The notes beneath the pieces were generated by a model. It saw only the letters and a program-made list of their open reading frames with translations, had not been told where the DNA came from and did not search any database. 46,100 nt of DNA from assembly GCA_021783175.1 (NCBI GenBank), contig JAJXUF010000017.1, positions 1 through 46,100 of the forward strand, given 5' to 3'. Numbering within the stretch: the first letter of the stretch is position 1; every line of letters begins with the position of its first letter. This DNA is from Pseudomonadota bacterium (GTDB lineage Bacteria > Pseudomonadota > Gammaproteobacteria > Acidiferrobacterales > UBA6901). The translations under genes and the position numbers were made by a program. Shown in pieces: positions 26,117-36,009 of this stretch.

Positions 26117-27967
26117 ATGCGTAAAATGCTGCGTTCAATCGTAGGAGTCATTCTCGCCGGCGGCAGCGCGGTTTTCTTCAGTTTGGCTCATGCCGCTTTG
26201 CCTCGAGGCAGTTACGTGCCGGGCGAGGTGCTCGTCAAGTTCAAGGCCGGTGTCACTTCGCAGATGCGAACCGAATCGGTTGCGGCGATGGATAATGCAT
26301 TGCGGGCGGACCTCGGGAACGGGTTGGCGCGCGTGCGGCTTATGCCAGGCCAGTCTGTGAGCCAATGGGTATCGGCGTACCGGAATGATCCGAATGTCGA
26401 GTACGCCCAGCCGAATTTCATTTATCGTACCACTGCAGTGCCCAATGATCCGCAGTTCGCAAACCTGTGGGCGTTCAATAACAGCGGGCAGACGGTGAAT
26501 TCCGTTATCCAGGGAGAAGGCTCGATCTATTCCAAGGACAATCCGGGCATTTCCGGCGATGATATGGACATCGAGCCTGCCTGGAACCATATCACCGACT
26601 GTAGCAGCGTGGTGGTCGCGGTTATCGATTCAGGAATCAATTACAACCAGCAAGATCTGGCGGCTAACATGTGGAACGGCTCGGGTGTTACCTATAATGG
26701 GTCGACTCTGGTCAATCACGGCTACAATTTCGTCGACGGCAACAATAATCCGATGGATCTCGTTGGCCACGGCACCCACGTCGCGGGCATTATCGGCGCC
26801 GTCGGCAACAATGGCACTGGAACCACCGGCGTGTGCTGGAAGGCAAACATCATGGCAGTGCGTGTGATGGATGCGACTGGCAGCGGCACCACCTTCAATA
26901 TTATCCAGGGCATCGATTTCGCCATCGCCAATGGCGCCAAAGTAATCAACATGAGTCTTGGCGGGGGCGGGGGATTCGACCAGGCTTTCAGCGATGCGAT
27001 TACGAGTGCGCAGAACAGCGATGTCGTCGTCGTAGTCGCAGCGGGCAACAGCAGTCTCGATAATGATGCCAGTGGGAACGCAGTTTACCCTTGTGATTTC
27101 ACGCAGCCTAACCTTATCTGCGTTGCGGCGCTGGACCAGAGTTTTGCCCTGGCCGATTTTTCCGATTGGGGTCCCACCAGCGTCGATGTGGGTGCGCCTG
27201 GCACCAATATTCTCAGTACCTACGCGGGAAGCAATACGACGATTGCGGATTCGTTCAGCAGTGGCTGGACAAAGACCGCAACCTCCGGCACCGGCTGGAC
27301 CGCGGGGTCAATCGGCAATCCCGCCACTTCGGTATTGATCGACCCTTCGAGCTGGCCATCGGGTACGTATGCACTGCATACCGATGACCGGGCGTACAAG
27401 GCTTTCAATATTGGCGCGGGCAATGTTGCGGTGCTGAACGCATCGCTCTATGCGAACGTCACCTCGGATGGAACCTTTTCGCTGGCCGACAGCATTAGCG
27501 GTGGCGACCCGTTTGCGCCAGCGTCCCCAGCATACCTGTTGCAACCGACTTACACTGATTCGACGCCGACCGCTCCGTCCGCATCCAGTTACTATCCGGT
27601 CAGCGCGGATATCTCCAACTGCATTAATGTAACTTGCACGATAGGCATCCGTCTAACCACGGGATCGACAGCCGATTACGGGGTAGCACTTTACGGCTTC
27701 AATATTCAGGTCTTGGCCCTCAATAACACCAGCTACAACACGCTCAATGGAACGTCCATGGCAACGCCCGAAGTCACGGGCCTCGCCGCGATGCTGAGAG
27801 CCTTCAATCCGAAAGACAATTACACTGATATTGTGAATGCTATCAAGTACGGCGGCCGGGCGGCGGCCAGCCTTGCCGGAAAAACGACTACCGGCAATGC
27901 CATAGATGTCATGAAATCGCTTGCTTTTATCAATGCGCCCACCGGTCTTACTGCCACGGTGCATTGA
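26117..27967 (+). CDS. Secreted S8 family (subtilisin-like) serine protease
   Basis: 616 residues: a signal peptide (IVGVILAGGSAVFFSLAHA), an N-terminal inhibitor-like prodomain (about 34-105: GEVLVKFKAGVTSQMR to NVEYAQPNFIYR) and a subtilase domain with catalytic Asp171 (VAVIDSGI), His221 (GHGTHVAGIIGA), oxyanion Asn311 (VAAGNSSLDN) and Ser547 (NGTSMATPEVTG). Between PGTNILSTY (about 362-369) and the Ser motif there is an insertion of about 165 residues rich in Ser/Thr/Gly, where ordinary subtilases have a short loop; it looks like an inserted beta-sandwich. The protein ends in APTGLTATVH, which resembles the opening of a fibronectin-III domain that then stops. It sits between the lipoprotein and a prodomain-like gene. 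Confidence 0.93.
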   Translation: MRKMLRSIVGVILAGGSAVFFSLAHAALPRGSYVPGEVLVKFKAGVTSQMRTESVAAMDNALRADLGNGLARVRLMPGQSVSQWVSAYRNDPNVEYAQPNFIYRTTAVPNDPQFANLWAFNNSGQTVNSVIQGEGSIYSKDNPGISGDDMDIEPAWNHITDCSSVVVAVIDSGINYNQQDLAANMWNGSGVTYNGSTLVNHGYNFVDGNNNPMDLVGHGTHVAGIIGAVGNNGTGTTGVCWKANIMAVRVMDATGSGTTFNIIQGIDFAIANGAKVINMSLGGGGGFDQAFSDAITSAQNSDVVVVVAAGNSSLDNDASGNAVYPCDFTQPNLICVAALDQSFALADFSDWGPTSVDVGAPGTNILSTYAGSNTTIADSFSSGWTKTATSGTGWTAGSIGNPATSVLIDPSSWPSGTYALHTDDRAYKAFNIGAGNVAVLNASLYANVTSDGTFSLADSISGGDPFAPASPAYLLQPTYTDSTPTAPSASSYYPVSADISNCINVTCTIGIRLTTGSTADYGVALYGFNIQVLALNNTSYNTLNGTSMATPEVTGLAAMLRAFNPKDNYTDIVNAIKYGGRAAASLAGKTTTGNAIDVMKSLAFINAPTGLTATVH

Positions 27968-28348
27968 GTGGGTGATATGTCGGCAAGGAATGCAGGGTGG
28001 ATCATGGGGGCCATCGTCATCCTTACCTTGGCTGGTGGTCAGGCCTGCAGTCAGACGCCGCCGGCCCTGGCCCCTTCGACAACCAAACCTGTTCCAAACG
28101 CTCAACGGGTATTCGGTGAATACCTGGTGACCCTGGCACCGGGCGCGGACAAAGGGGTAATCCGGAAAGTCTACGGCGGATTGCGCATCAAGCGGCTTAC
28201 CAGGATCGGGGACCATTTGTATCGCATGACCATTGAAGTCGATCCGGGCCTGAAAAAGATTGAAGCGCTGCGCTTGCATGACCGCCGAATTACGGCAATA
28301 CAGCCAAATTTTATCTACCGGTCGATGCCCTCGCTCAAGGCAGAATAG
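27968..28348 (+). CDS. Small exported protein resembling the subtilase prodomain
   Basis: 126 residues from a GTG directly after the protease stop; the ATG at 27977 is an equally good start. An N-terminal hydrophobic signal (AGWIMGAIVILTLAGGQACS) ends in a cysteine that could be a non-canonical lipobox. The mature part (GEYLVTLAPGADKGVIRKV to TAIQPNFIYR) aligns by eye with the protease's own prodomain (GEVLVKFKAGVTSQ to YAQPNFIYR), including the identical QPNFIYR. Subtilase prodomains act as folding chaperones and tight inhibitors. A separately encoded copy in the same operon could inhibit or assist the protease in trans. It has no catalytic domain. Confidence 0.75.
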   Translation: MGDMSARNAGWIMGAIVILTLAGGQACSQTPPALAPSTTKPVPNAQRVFGEYLVTLAPGADKGVIRKVYGGLRIKRLTRIGDHLYRMTIEVDPGLKKIEALRLHDRRITAIQPNFIYRSMPSLKAE

Positions 28349-29023
28349 ATTCTATAAAATAGCAGTCGCTGGCCAATAGTTTTGCAACTCTGGCCACTGT
28401 CTAGCTAGTCCGTCCAGGTCAAGCTGGTATGCCAGATCGAGCGGAATATGGCAACAAAACAAGATCCTGCCGACAAGCAGAAATCCGGCTTCGTTGCCGC
28501 GCAGGACGGTTGCGGAATATAAGAATGCAAGTTTCGGTTCTTTCCATTATGCGCGACGCGCTGGATTAGCGCCGGGGCAGCAGCGTTGTTTCTCCTGAGC
28601 AGCTAATTGTCTGGGTAGTCGAGTCAATGCTTTGCTGAAGGAAGGAGGCAGCGTGTGTGACGTGGTGATTCATCAACGCCAATATCGGCAACCACATCCG
28701 CATCTGGCATGGCACACACAAGCAGTTGCTTGACTCACTGCGCGCCTGAATCAGCGGCCTTGCCGTCAGTCGCGACGGCAGGTACTTGGCGGCCGGGGCA
28801 GGATTATCGGGAGGATTCCGGCATTATGGTGGCGTGAGAGTTGAAATATACCTCCCTGTATTCACTTCCCGCCTCTTGCAGACCGAGACTGGTTTTGATT
28901 CTTGGGGCGCGACACCAGTATAAAAGGACGGTTGCCGAAATTAATGTCCTGCATTACCGACGACTGGCAATCTTAGTGTCGTTGTCGAATTATGCTCCAC
29001 TGGGTACCAACGGTGGGTAATCG
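28349..29023. other. Intergenic region with decayed sequence
   Basis: About 675 bases without an intact gene. It contains a WD40-like relic, listed separately. A short frame at 28448 (24 codons, beginning MATKQDPADK) could be the start of a lost gene. No terminator with a T-run is visible for either flanking operon. Confidence 0.4.
28672..28836 (+). pseudogene. WD40-repeat-like gene relic
   Basis: In one frame the bases read INANIGNHIRIWHGTHKQLL, then DSLRA, a TGA stop (28747-28749), then ISGLAVSRDGRYLAAGAG. This follows the WD40 pattern of an IR(I/L)W strand end, a KLL..L turn and a next blade with S.LAVS.DGRYLA.G. The stop falls where the GH dipeptide would be, and there is another stop immediately upstream. 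It is best read as the debris of a WD40 protein gene. The match is by pattern only and could be coincidental. Confidence 0.35.
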
Positions 29024-30700
29024 CTAGATGGCCAGTTTTCGGTACTTGATGCGGTGCGGTTGATCGGCGTCGGTACCGAGGCGGCGGTGCTTGTCGGCTT
29101 CATAATCCGCGTAGTTACCCTCGAACCAGACCACTTTGCTGTCGCCTTCGAAAGCCAGCATGTGGGTCGCGATGCGGTCCAAAAACCAGCGATCATGCGA
29201 GATCACCACTGCGCAACCGGCGAAATCGAGCAGTGCTTCTTCCAGGGCACGCAAGGTTTCAACGTCCAGATCGTTGGTCGGTTCGTCCAAGAGCAGCAGA
29301 TTGCCGCCGCTCTTGAGCAGCTTGGCCAAATGTACGCGATTGCGTTCACCGCCGGAGAGATCTTTAACAAGCTTTTGCTGGTCCGGCCCCTTGAAGTTAA
29401 AGCGGCCGACATAGGCGCGTGACGGTACCTCGACCTTGCCGAGCATGATGTTATCGTGTCCGCCGGAGATTTCTTGCCACACGGTCTTGGTGCCGTCCAG
29501 CGTGTCGCGTGACTGATCGACGTAGGCGAGCTGCACGGTCGGGCCGATACGCATGCTGCCTGAGTCAGGTTTTTCCGATCCGGTAATCATGCGAAACAAA
29601 GTGGTCTTGCCGGCGCCGTTCGGGCCAATGATGCCGACGATCCCGCCGCGCGGCAGATTGAAGTTTAGATTATCGACAAGCAACCGGTCGCCGAAACTCT
29701 TGTTCACGTTTTGCGCTTCGACCACGAGGTCGCCCAGGCGTGGGCCTGCAGGAATAAAAATTTCCTTGGTTTCGTTGCGTGCCTGCGCTTCTTGCGATGA
29801 CAGCTCCTCGAAAGCAGCCAGACGCGCCTTGCTCTTGGCATGGCGGCCCTTGGGCGCGGTGCGTACCCATTCGAGCTCCCGCTTCATGGCGCGCATGCGG
29901 GCGTTTTCCTGTTTCTCCTCGACCTCGAGCCGCTTTTCCTTCTGTTCCAGCCAGGACGAGTAGTTGCCCTGCCAGGGAATGCCATGGCCGCGATCGAGTT
30001 CGAGAATCCAGCCCGCGACATTGTCGAGAAAGTAACGGTCATGCGTGACGGCCACGACGGTGCCGGTATATTCCTTAAGGAACCGCTCGAGCCATGCCAC
30101 TGATTCCGCGTCCAAGTGGTTAGTGGGCTCGTCCAGCAGCAGCATGTCGGGCTGTGAGAGAAGCAGTCGGCACAGTGCCACGCGGCGCCGCTCGCCGCCC
30201 GACAGTTTGTTAACGTCGGCATCCCATGGCGGCAAGCGCAGGGCCTCCGCCGCAATCTCGAGTTTGCGATCAAGCTCCCATGCCCCGGCAGCATCGATCT
30301 TTTCCTGCAACTTCGCCTGTTCGTCCATGAGCTTGTTCATCTCGTCGTCGCTCATGGGTTCGGCGAATTTCATCGAGATCTCGTTGAATTTGTCCAGCAG
30401 CGCCTTGGTCGCGGCAACGGCTTCCTCGACGTTGCCGCGCACGTCTTTCTTGGGGTCAAGCTGAGGTTCCTGTGGCAGGTAGCCTACGCGGATGTTGGAC
30501 GCCGGCCGTGCTTCGCCGTTGTAATCCTTGTCTACGCCGGCCATGATGCGCAGTAGCGTGGACTTTCCCGAGCCATTGAGTCCCAGCACGCCTATTTTGG
30601 CGCCTGGGAAGAACGACAGCGAAATATCCTTGAGGATCTCGCGCTTCGGCGGAACAACCTTGCCGACGCGATGCATTGTATAGATGTATTGCTGCGACAT
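29024..30700 (-). CDS. ettA: Energy-dependent translational throttle protein (ABC-F)
   Basis: 558 residues, close to the 555 of EttA. Two ABC domains: Walker [17 protein letters not shown] and [14 protein letters not shown], signatures [16 protein letters not shown] and [16 protein letters not shown], and Walker [20 protein letters not shown] and [19 protein letters not shown]. The P-site-tRNA-interacting linker is charged ([16 protein letters not shown]). There are no membrane helices. The N-terminus [20 protein letters not shown] is the EttA hallmark. EttA binds the ribosomal E site and gates the first steps of elongation according to ATP/ADP. It lies 113 bases downstream of the FimX-like gene on the same strand, with a perfect dyad between them. 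Confidence 0.95.
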   Translation of the reverse strand: MSQQYIYTMHRVGKVVPPKREILKDISLSFFPGAKIGVLGLNGSGKSTLLRIMAGVDKDYNGEARPASNIRVGYLPQEPQLDPKKDVRGNVEEAVAATKALLDKFNEISMKFAEPMSDDEMNKLMDEQAKLQEKIDAAGAWELDRKLEIAAEALRLPPWDADVNKLSGGERRRVALCRLLLSQPDMLLLDEPTNHLDAESVAWLERFLKEYTGTVVAVTHDRYFLDNVAGWILELDRGHGIPWQGNYSSWLEQKEKRLEVEEKQENARMRAMKRELEWVRTAPKGRHAKSKARLAAFEELSSQEAQARNETKEIFIPAGPRLGDLVVEAQNVNKSFGDRLLVDNLNFNLPRGGIVGIIGPNGAGKTTLFRMITGSEKPDSGSMRIGPTVQLAYVDQSRDTLDGTKTVWQEISGGHDNIMLGKVEVPSRAYVGRFNFKGPDQQKLVKDLSGGERNRVHLAKLLKSGGNLLLLDEPTNDLDVETLRALEEALLDFAGCAVVISHDRWFLDRIATHMLAFEGDSKVVWFEGNYADYEADKHRRLGTDADQPHRIKYRKLAI

Positions 30701-30750
30701 GGTGCCGTGTCTTTTTTGGGGGTGAGGAAATTCCCGATTAACGGGCGCTA

Positions 30751-30776
30751 CAGCGTACTATCAGTTTAGTACGCTG
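30751..30776. promoter_or_regulatory. Perfect 10-bp inverted repeat upstream of ettA
   Basis: CAGCGTACTA (30751-30760) and TAGTACGCTG (30767-30776) are exact complements around the hexamer TCAGTT. It lies between the end of the FimX-like gene and the ettA start, about 50 bases before the latter. No T-run follows on the minus strand, so an operator or an mRNA hairpin is likelier than an intrinsic terminator. Confidence 0.45.
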
Positions 30777-30813
30777 ACAAGCTGCGACGCGATTGTGCGC
30801 GGATATGCTTGGG

Positions 30814-32991
30814 TCAGCGATCTACCTGTGTCCAGCCCGAGGTGGCCTGGTCGGAATCAATCGATTCGCCGGCAAAATTGTAATTGAGCGTGGCATCGGG
30901 CGGCTGGAAATAGTTGCCCTGAACATATTCGACACCGAAATTCCATAACGCTGAAAGGCTCGCGGCGTCTTCGACATTCTTGATTATGATGCGCCGATTG
31001 TCGTTGACTGCGCTATCGAATATTTCTTTTACCGTCTCGTTGCCGCCCTGTTCGTTCAAAAGGTTGTGCACCAGCGAATTGTCGATTTTGAGGAATTCGA
31101 GCGGCTGTTGCAGCGGAGCGCCGCCAAGACGTTTTCCGAAATCGTCGGCCGCAAAGCGGCAGCCCAGTTTGCCCAGTGACGAAATGAAGGCCGCGGCCTC
31201 TTTTGCATGTCCTGCCAGGCTGCTGTCCTTGACCTCGAATACCAGAGAGTGGCCTTTCACGCCGGAGTCGCGCAGCGCGTCCACGATGACAATTGGCAAA
31301 TCGCTGTCATTGAGGGCAGTTGCCGACAAGTTCACGAAAAATGTGGCCTGGTGACCCTTGGCGCGCAGCTCGCGCAGCGCTTTGATGGCATTTCTGATTA
31401 CCCAGTGGTCGATTGCCAGGGCTAGTTTGGATTCTTCGGCGGCAGGCATGAATTCGCCCGCCGGGACCAGGTTGCCTTCCGCGCTGACCATGCGCACCAG
31501 GACCTCGTAGTTTTCTGCCGGATCACCGTGCAGATTGACGATCGGCTGATACAGGAGTTGAAACCCATGTCCTTTCAGAGCATTTTCAATGGCTGATACG
31601 ATCGGGCTCCTGTTTTCCACCACCTTCGCAGGCGGAGCCGCCTGCGGAGCCGGCGCAGGCGTGGGCTTCGTCGCGGCCGGGGGCGGCGTAGGTGGTGCTT
31701 CCACGTGAAGTTCAGCTTTGGTCTGTTGATGCGGTGTACGCGCTGTCAAAAACGCGCGTTGCGCAATCGCCAGCGTTTTTTCGGCGCTTTCTACATTGGC
31801 GTTGATGGCCCCGATTCCGAAGTGGCATTGGCATTCAAAGGTCTGATTGGCTTCAGAGAAGCTGGTCTCCTTCAGGGTCGAACGCATTTTGTCCGCGACT
31901 TGCCGTGCCGAGGTCTCGTCCGCGCCATGCAGAAGAATGGCGAATTCGCTGCCGCCGTAGCGCGCCAGGACATCGTTGTTTTCAATGTTCGCACCGAGCA
32001 GGCGCGCCACCTTGAGCAGCACTTTGTCGCCTGCGGTGAATCCATAGGCCTCGTTGATTTCCTTAAGCTGGTCCAGGCCGATGTAGAGGAGGGCGCTTTT
32101 GCCCTTTTTGGTCTTGGCCGCCGTAACCGCCTTGCCGAGTTCCACAACGAAGTAATGGCGATTGTACAGCCCGGTGAGCGAGTCGCGTTCCTGCAGGAAT
32201 TGCAGCTTGCTGTCCATCGCCTTGCGCTTGGAGATATCGTTGATCGTGATCTGATGCCAGATCTCGCCGCCCATATCGATGGCTGAGATGGAAATTTCCA
32301 CCGGAAAGCGCGTGCCGTCTTTCTTTATGGCGACAAATTCGCTGCCGCCAGCGCCTTGCGGGCTGCGTCCTGGCTTGCGGAAGAGATCTTTCAGGCGGGC
32401 GTGATCGGCCTTGTCGATCAGGCTGAGTACGGGAACGTCGGCAAGCTCCGTGGCATCGTTGTAACCAAAAAGCGCCAGATAGGCGCGGTTGGTTTCGGTG
32501 TGAATTCCGTCATGACTGTAACAGACCGCCTCGCGCGACCCGTCTATAAGTGCCCGGTAACGCTGCTCAAGCCGTGTAAGCGTCCGCTGAGTTTCTTGTT
32601 GCTGGTGCCGACCCTGGGTAACCGCAAGTTCGCGCTCAATCACTGGCGCCAGGCGCGAAGCCTGATTCTTGAAGACGATGTCCCGAACACCGGCGTGCAT
32701 CAATTTGGTCAAGTCTGCGTCCGACACTGTGCGCGTCATGACGATGCAAGGCGAGTCCTGCTTGGCGTGGCGCAGCGTGTCCAGCACAAGAGTAACGCTG
32801 AACTGGGGGACATCGGTTTCCGTGATGATAACGTCCCAGGATTCCTTCGTCAGGGCAGTTTGCATACCTGCAATATCCTGAACGCGCTGGGTTTTTAGCA
32901 TGTAGCCGGCTCGGCGCAGCACCTCGACCGTCAGTTCCGTATCGTCCGGCGAATCATCGACGACCAGAACACGTAGCAGTTTCTTTTCCAA
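30814..32991 (-). CDS. FimX-like REC-PAS-GGDEF-EAL protein with degenerate motifs
   Basis: 725 residues from a TTG start with GAGGT 7 bases upstream; there is no nearby ATG. Order: receiver (1-130), PAS (about 145-255), GGDEF (about 265-430), Pro/Ala-rich linker (about 430-465), EAL (about 470-710). The receiver has acidic residues VDDS, but Glu58 stands where the phosphoacceptor Asp belongs (DVIITETDVP). The GGDEF signature reads GGSEF. The EAL signature reads EVL (YEVLVRM), the DDFG acidic pair is kept (AADDFGKRLGG), and the AEGVE segment reads IKNVE. This architecture and degeneracy resemble FimX, a c-di-GMP receptor controlling type IV pili. I infer a c-di-GMP-binding effector rather than a strong cyclase or phosphodiesterase. 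No pilus gene is adjacent. Confidence 0.85.
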   Translation of the reverse strand: MEKKLLRVLVVDDSPDDTELTVEVLRRAGYMLKTQRVQDIAGMQTALTKESWDVIITETDVPQFSVTLVLDTLRHAKQDSPCIVMTRTVSDADLTKLMHAGVRDIVFKNQASRLAPVIERELAVTQGRHQQQETQRTLTRLEQRYRALIDGSREAVCYSHDGIHTETNRAYLALFGYNDATELADVPVLSLIDKADHARLKDLFRKPGRSPQGAGGSEFVAIKKDGTRFPVEISISAIDMGGEIWHQITINDISKRKAMDSKLQFLQERDSLTGLYNRHYFVVELGKAVTAAKTKKGKSALLYIGLDQLKEINEAYGFTAGDKVLLKVARLLGANIENNDVLARYGGSEFAILLHGADETSARQVADKMRSTLKETSFSEANQTFECQCHFGIGAINANVESAEKTLAIAQRAFLTARTPHQQTKAELHVEAPPTPPPAATKPTPAPAPQAAPPAKVVENRSPIVSAIENALKGHGFQLLYQPIVNLHGDPAENYEVLVRMVSAEGNLVPAGEFMPAAEESKLALAIDHWVIRNAIKALRELRAKGHQATFFVNLSATALNDSDLPIVIVDALRDSGVKGHSLVFEVKDSSLAGHAKEAAAFISSLGKLGCRFAADDFGKRLGGAPLQQPLEFLKIDNSLVHNLLNEQGGNETVKEIFDSAVNDNRRIIIKNVEDAASLSALWNFGVEYVQGNYFQPPDATLNYNFAGESIDSDQATSGWTQVDR

Positions 32992-33200
32992 CTATCTGAC
33001 CTCGTGAAAATCCAAACTGAAGGCGCGGGGCGCTCGCGTCGGCGAACGGCGGGAGGGCATCGCAACCCTGCTCTTTGCGACACGTGGTTCCTGCTAACTA
33101 CTGCTAGTATAAGTCCAAAGTATAACATATGCGCGCGACCGCGATTGCCAGCCGTTTTCCGCATTGACCGCAGGCGGCCGAGCCGCAGAGAATAGGCACA

Positions 33201-33836
33201 ATGGATTGGAACTTCCTAAAATTGGGCAAGGAACTGGTTTCCCTGCTGACTATTTTAACCCCCTTCAATGTGTTGCCACTCTATGTTTCGCTCACTGTCG
33301 GCATGTCAAAGGAGGCGCGTGAGCACGCTTTGCGCAAGACCCTGGCCGCTGTGCTCATTACGTTGCTGTTCTTCCAGTGGACGGGGCTCTATCTGTTTCA
33401 GGTGATCGGGGTTCAATTGCCCAGTTTCCAGATCGCCGGCGGACTTATCGTAGCGTCAATGGCTTGGTCCATGCTCCATGCCAATCTTTCGCGTACCCAG
33501 ACGAGCCGCACGGAAGGTGTTGAAACCATGGAAAAAGAGGATTTCTCGGTTGTCCCGCTTGCGATACCGATGCTTTCCGGTCCGGGAGCCATCACGACGG
33601 TGATACTGTTGTCGCAGCAGCAGCACGACATCCACGGAGACTTCGCATTGACGGGCCTTGTACTGCTCGCCACGGCGATCCTCTATCCGGTGTTTCGCCT
33701 CGCCCATCCGCTGTTTGGCAGGCTTGGCGTCACCGGAACGCGCATTCTCACGCGCATCATGGGTATGTTGCTGTTGGCCATTGCGGTTGAATTCATACTG
33801 CAGGGCGTGGCTACTACTTTCCCGCACCTGCATTAA
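33201..33836 (+). CDS. MarC family integral membrane protein
   Basis: 211 residues with about six hydrophobic helices and the MarC family phrases LTPFNVLPLYVSLT, VPLAIPMLSGPGAITTVILL and GTRILTRIMGMLLLAIAVEF. The family was named after the mar locus, but its molecular function is unproven; a transporter role is often suggested. The gene is divergent from the FimX-like gene and convergent with argF, with only 25 bases between the two stops. Confidence 0.9.
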   Translation: MDWNFLKLGKELVSLLTILTPFNVLPLYVSLTVGMSKEAREHALRKTLAAVLITLLFFQWTGLYLFQVIGVQLPSFQIAGGLIVASMAWSMLHANLSRTQTSRTEGVETMEKEDFSVVPLAIPMLSGPGAITTVILLSQQQHDIHGDFALTGLVLLATAILYPVFRLAHPLFGRLGVTGTRILTRIMGMLLLAIAVEFILQGVATTFPHLH

Positions 33837-33861
33837 TGACCGCTTCAGGGTTTACAGTCTG

Positions 33862-34782
33862 TTAGCGCTGGTCGCCGGCGGTATTAAGCAGGAATTCTAG
33901 AAGAGCTTTCTGGGCATGCAGCCGGTTTTCAGCCTCGTCCCAGACTACGCTCTGCGGGCCGTCAATGACGGCGGCCTCAACCTCGTAACCGCGGTAGGCC
34001 GGTAAGCAGTGCATGAAAACGGCATCCTTGTGCGCAAGTTGCATGAGCTTGGTGTCGACCATGTAGCCGGCGAAATCCTTCAGTCGCTGGGCCTTTTCGT
34101 GTTCCTGGCCCATGCTGGCCCAGGTGTCGGTAACGACAATGTCGGCGTTGCGAACGGCGTCTTGAGGGCTGTGAGAAAGCGTGACGTGATCGCGTGTTGT
34201 CTTCAGTATCTGGGCGTCGGGTTCATAGCCTTTGGGCGTCGCCAGATTGAGATGAAACCCGAAGCGGAATGCCGCATTCATCCATGAATGACAGACGTTA
34301 TTTCCGTCGCCTATCCACGCGGCAGTCCTTCCGGCGATCGGGCCGCGCGCTTCGATATAGGTCTGGATATCCGCCAGCAGCTGGCACGGGTGATACTTGT
34401 CAGTAAGGGCGTTGATCACCGGTACCACCGAATTCTCGGCGAAACGCACCACCATGCCGTGCTCATTGGCGCGAATGACGATAACGTCAACCATGCGGGA
34501 CATGACGCGCGCCGTGTCTTCAACCGGTTCACCACGGCCAAGATGGGTATCGCGCGGCGAGAGGAAGAGGCTGCTGCCACCAAGCTGGCTCATACCAGCT
34601 TCGAAAGACACGCGCGTGCGTGTCGAAGACTTCTCGAAGATCATTGCCATGGTGCGATTCTGCAGGGGCGTGTGCGCCTCTCTGCGTCGCCGCATGGCTT
34701 TGAGTTCAATAGCACGCTGAAGCAGCCGTTCGAGTTCGACAGCGGTCAGATCCAGGAGTGTCAGGAAGTGACGCGGCTTCAA
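33862..34782 (-). CDS. argF: Ornithine carbamoyltransferase
   Basis: 306 residues, normal for ArgF. It has the carbamoyl-phosphate motif [10 protein letters not shown], the HPCQ motif ([15 protein letters not shown]), the ornithine-side DTWASMGQE and the catalytic HCLPAYRG. The start is a TTG overlapping the argD stop as [15 protein letters not shown] immediately after is the usual N-terminus, so this rare start is well supported. It catalyses ornithine plus carbamoyl phosphate to citrulline in arginine biosynthesis. It is translationally coupled to argD upstream. Confidence 0.95.
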   Translation of the reverse strand: MKPRHFLTLLDLTAVELERLLQRAIELKAMRRRREAHTPLQNRTMAMIFEKSSTRTRVSFEAGMSQLGGSSLFLSPRDTHLGRGEPVEDTARVMSRMVDVIVIRANEHGMVVRFAENSVVPVINALTDKYHPCQLLADIQTYIEARGPIAGRTAAWIGDGNNVCHSWMNAAFRFGFHLNLATPKGYEPDAQILKTTRDHVTLSHSPQDAVRNADIVVTDTWASMGQEHEKAQRLKDFAGYMVDTKLMQLAHKDAVFMHCLPAYRGYEVEAAVIDGPQSVVWDEAENRLHAQKALLEFLLNTAGDQR

Positions 34783-35999
34783 AGGTTCTCGCTTTTCGGC
34801 TGAGGCGCCGCAAGAAAATCCCGGATCAACTGGCTAACGGCAGCGACGATCTGGTCAGCCTCGCTGTCCGAAATGATGAGCGGCGGCAAAAGACGCACTA
34901 CTTTTTCTGCCGTGACGTTTATAATCAAGCCGGCATCCAGGGCATTCTGCATTAGTTGCTTGCACGGCCGGTCCAGCTCTACCGCCAGCATCAACCCCTT
35001 GCCGCGGATATCCTTCACGCCCACAGTTTGCGCCAGCGCCTGACGCAGTCCGCCCAGCATCCGCTCTCCAAGCAGCGCCGCACGTTGATCCAGTTTCTCG
35101 CTGCGGAGTACGTCGAGAACCGCGAGCGCTGCGCGGGACACGAGCGGATTGCCGCTGAAGGTGGACCCATGATTGCCGGGCTGAAATACGCCGGCTGCGG
35201 CGCCGCGCGCAAGGCAGGCGCCGATCGGCACGCCGTTGCCGAGGCCCTTGGCCAGTGTCATCACGTCCGGAAGCACATGCTCGTGTTGGCAGGCAAACCA
35301 CTTTCCGGTGCGCCCCATGCCGCTTTGAATCTCGTCCAGCATCAGCAGCCAGCCGCGTTCATCACAGATGCGCCGCAACTCCTTCAGGTACCCTGGGTCA
35401 GGTATAACGATTCCGCCCTCGCCGGTAATCGGTTCTACCAGCACTGCGACGATATCGTTGTTTCGCTCACCGACCTGGGCTACGGCCACGGCATCGTTAT
35501 AAGGAACTCGGTAGAAACCCTGCACCAGCGGTTCGAACCCCGCCTGAATCTTGCGATTGCCGGTTGCGCTGAGGGTTGCGAGCGTGCGGCCGTGGAAACT
35601 TCCCTCCGTTACGATGATGCCGGGAGTCAGGATCTTGCGATGGTGTCCGTATAGACGCGCAAGCTTGATGGCTGCTTCATTGGCCTCGGCCCCGGAGTTG
35701 CAGAAGAAAACGTTGTCCATCCCGGCAAGCCGGCACAGTTCTTCGGCAAGCCGCGCCTGCAGGGGGACCTCGAACCAATTCGACGAGTGCAGTATCTTGC
35801 CCGCCTGGTCGCACAGCGCCTCGGTAATGCGCGGATGGGCGTGGCCGAGCCCGCAAACGGCGATGCCCGACAGTGCGTCGAGGTACTTCTTGCCATGTGT
35901 ATCCCACAGCCAGGGACCCTGGCCGCGTTCGAATGCTACCGGCAGCGGACTGAAAACCGGCATCTGGTAGGAACTGGACATAGGTTTTGCCATCGCCAT
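34779..35999 (-). CDS. argD: Acetylornithine aminotransferase
   Basis: 406 residues, a class-III PLP aminotransferase: [20 protein letters not shown] near the N-terminus, [54 protein letters not shown] and the PLP-lysine segment [14 protein letters not shown]. It converts N-acetylglutamate semialdehyde to acetylornithine, one step upstream of ornithine. The ATG at 35999 is used; ATGs at 35993 and 35981 are alternatives, and no strong ribosome-binding site is visible. A 22-base perfect palindrome ends about 10 bases before this start and may control expression. Confidence 0.93.
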   Translation of the reverse strand: MAMAKPMSSSYQMPVFSPLPVAFERGQGPWLWDTHGKKYLDALSGIAVCGLGHAHPRITEALCDQAGKILHSSNWFEVPLQARLAEELCRLAGMDNVFFCNSGAEANEAAIKLARLYGHHRKILTPGIIVTEGSFHGRTLATLSATGNRKIQAGFEPLVQGFYRVPYNDAVAVAQVGERNNDIVAVLVEPITGEGGIVIPDPGYLKELRRICDERGWLLMLDEIQSGMGRTGKWFACQHEHVLPDVMTLAKGLGNGVPIGACLARGAAAGVFQPGNHGSTFSGNPLVSRAALAVLDVLRSEKLDQRAALLGERMLGGLRQALAQTVGVKDIRGKGLMLAVELDRPCKQLMQNALDAGLIINVTAEKVVRLLPPLIISDSEADQIVAAVSQLIRDFLAAPQPKSENL

Positions 36000-36009
36000 A
36001 AAACATAAA

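Noticed and set aside
35520..35545. GGTTCGAACCC resembling a tRNA T-arm
   Set aside because: It lies inside argD coding sequence, and no cloverleaf can be formed around it.
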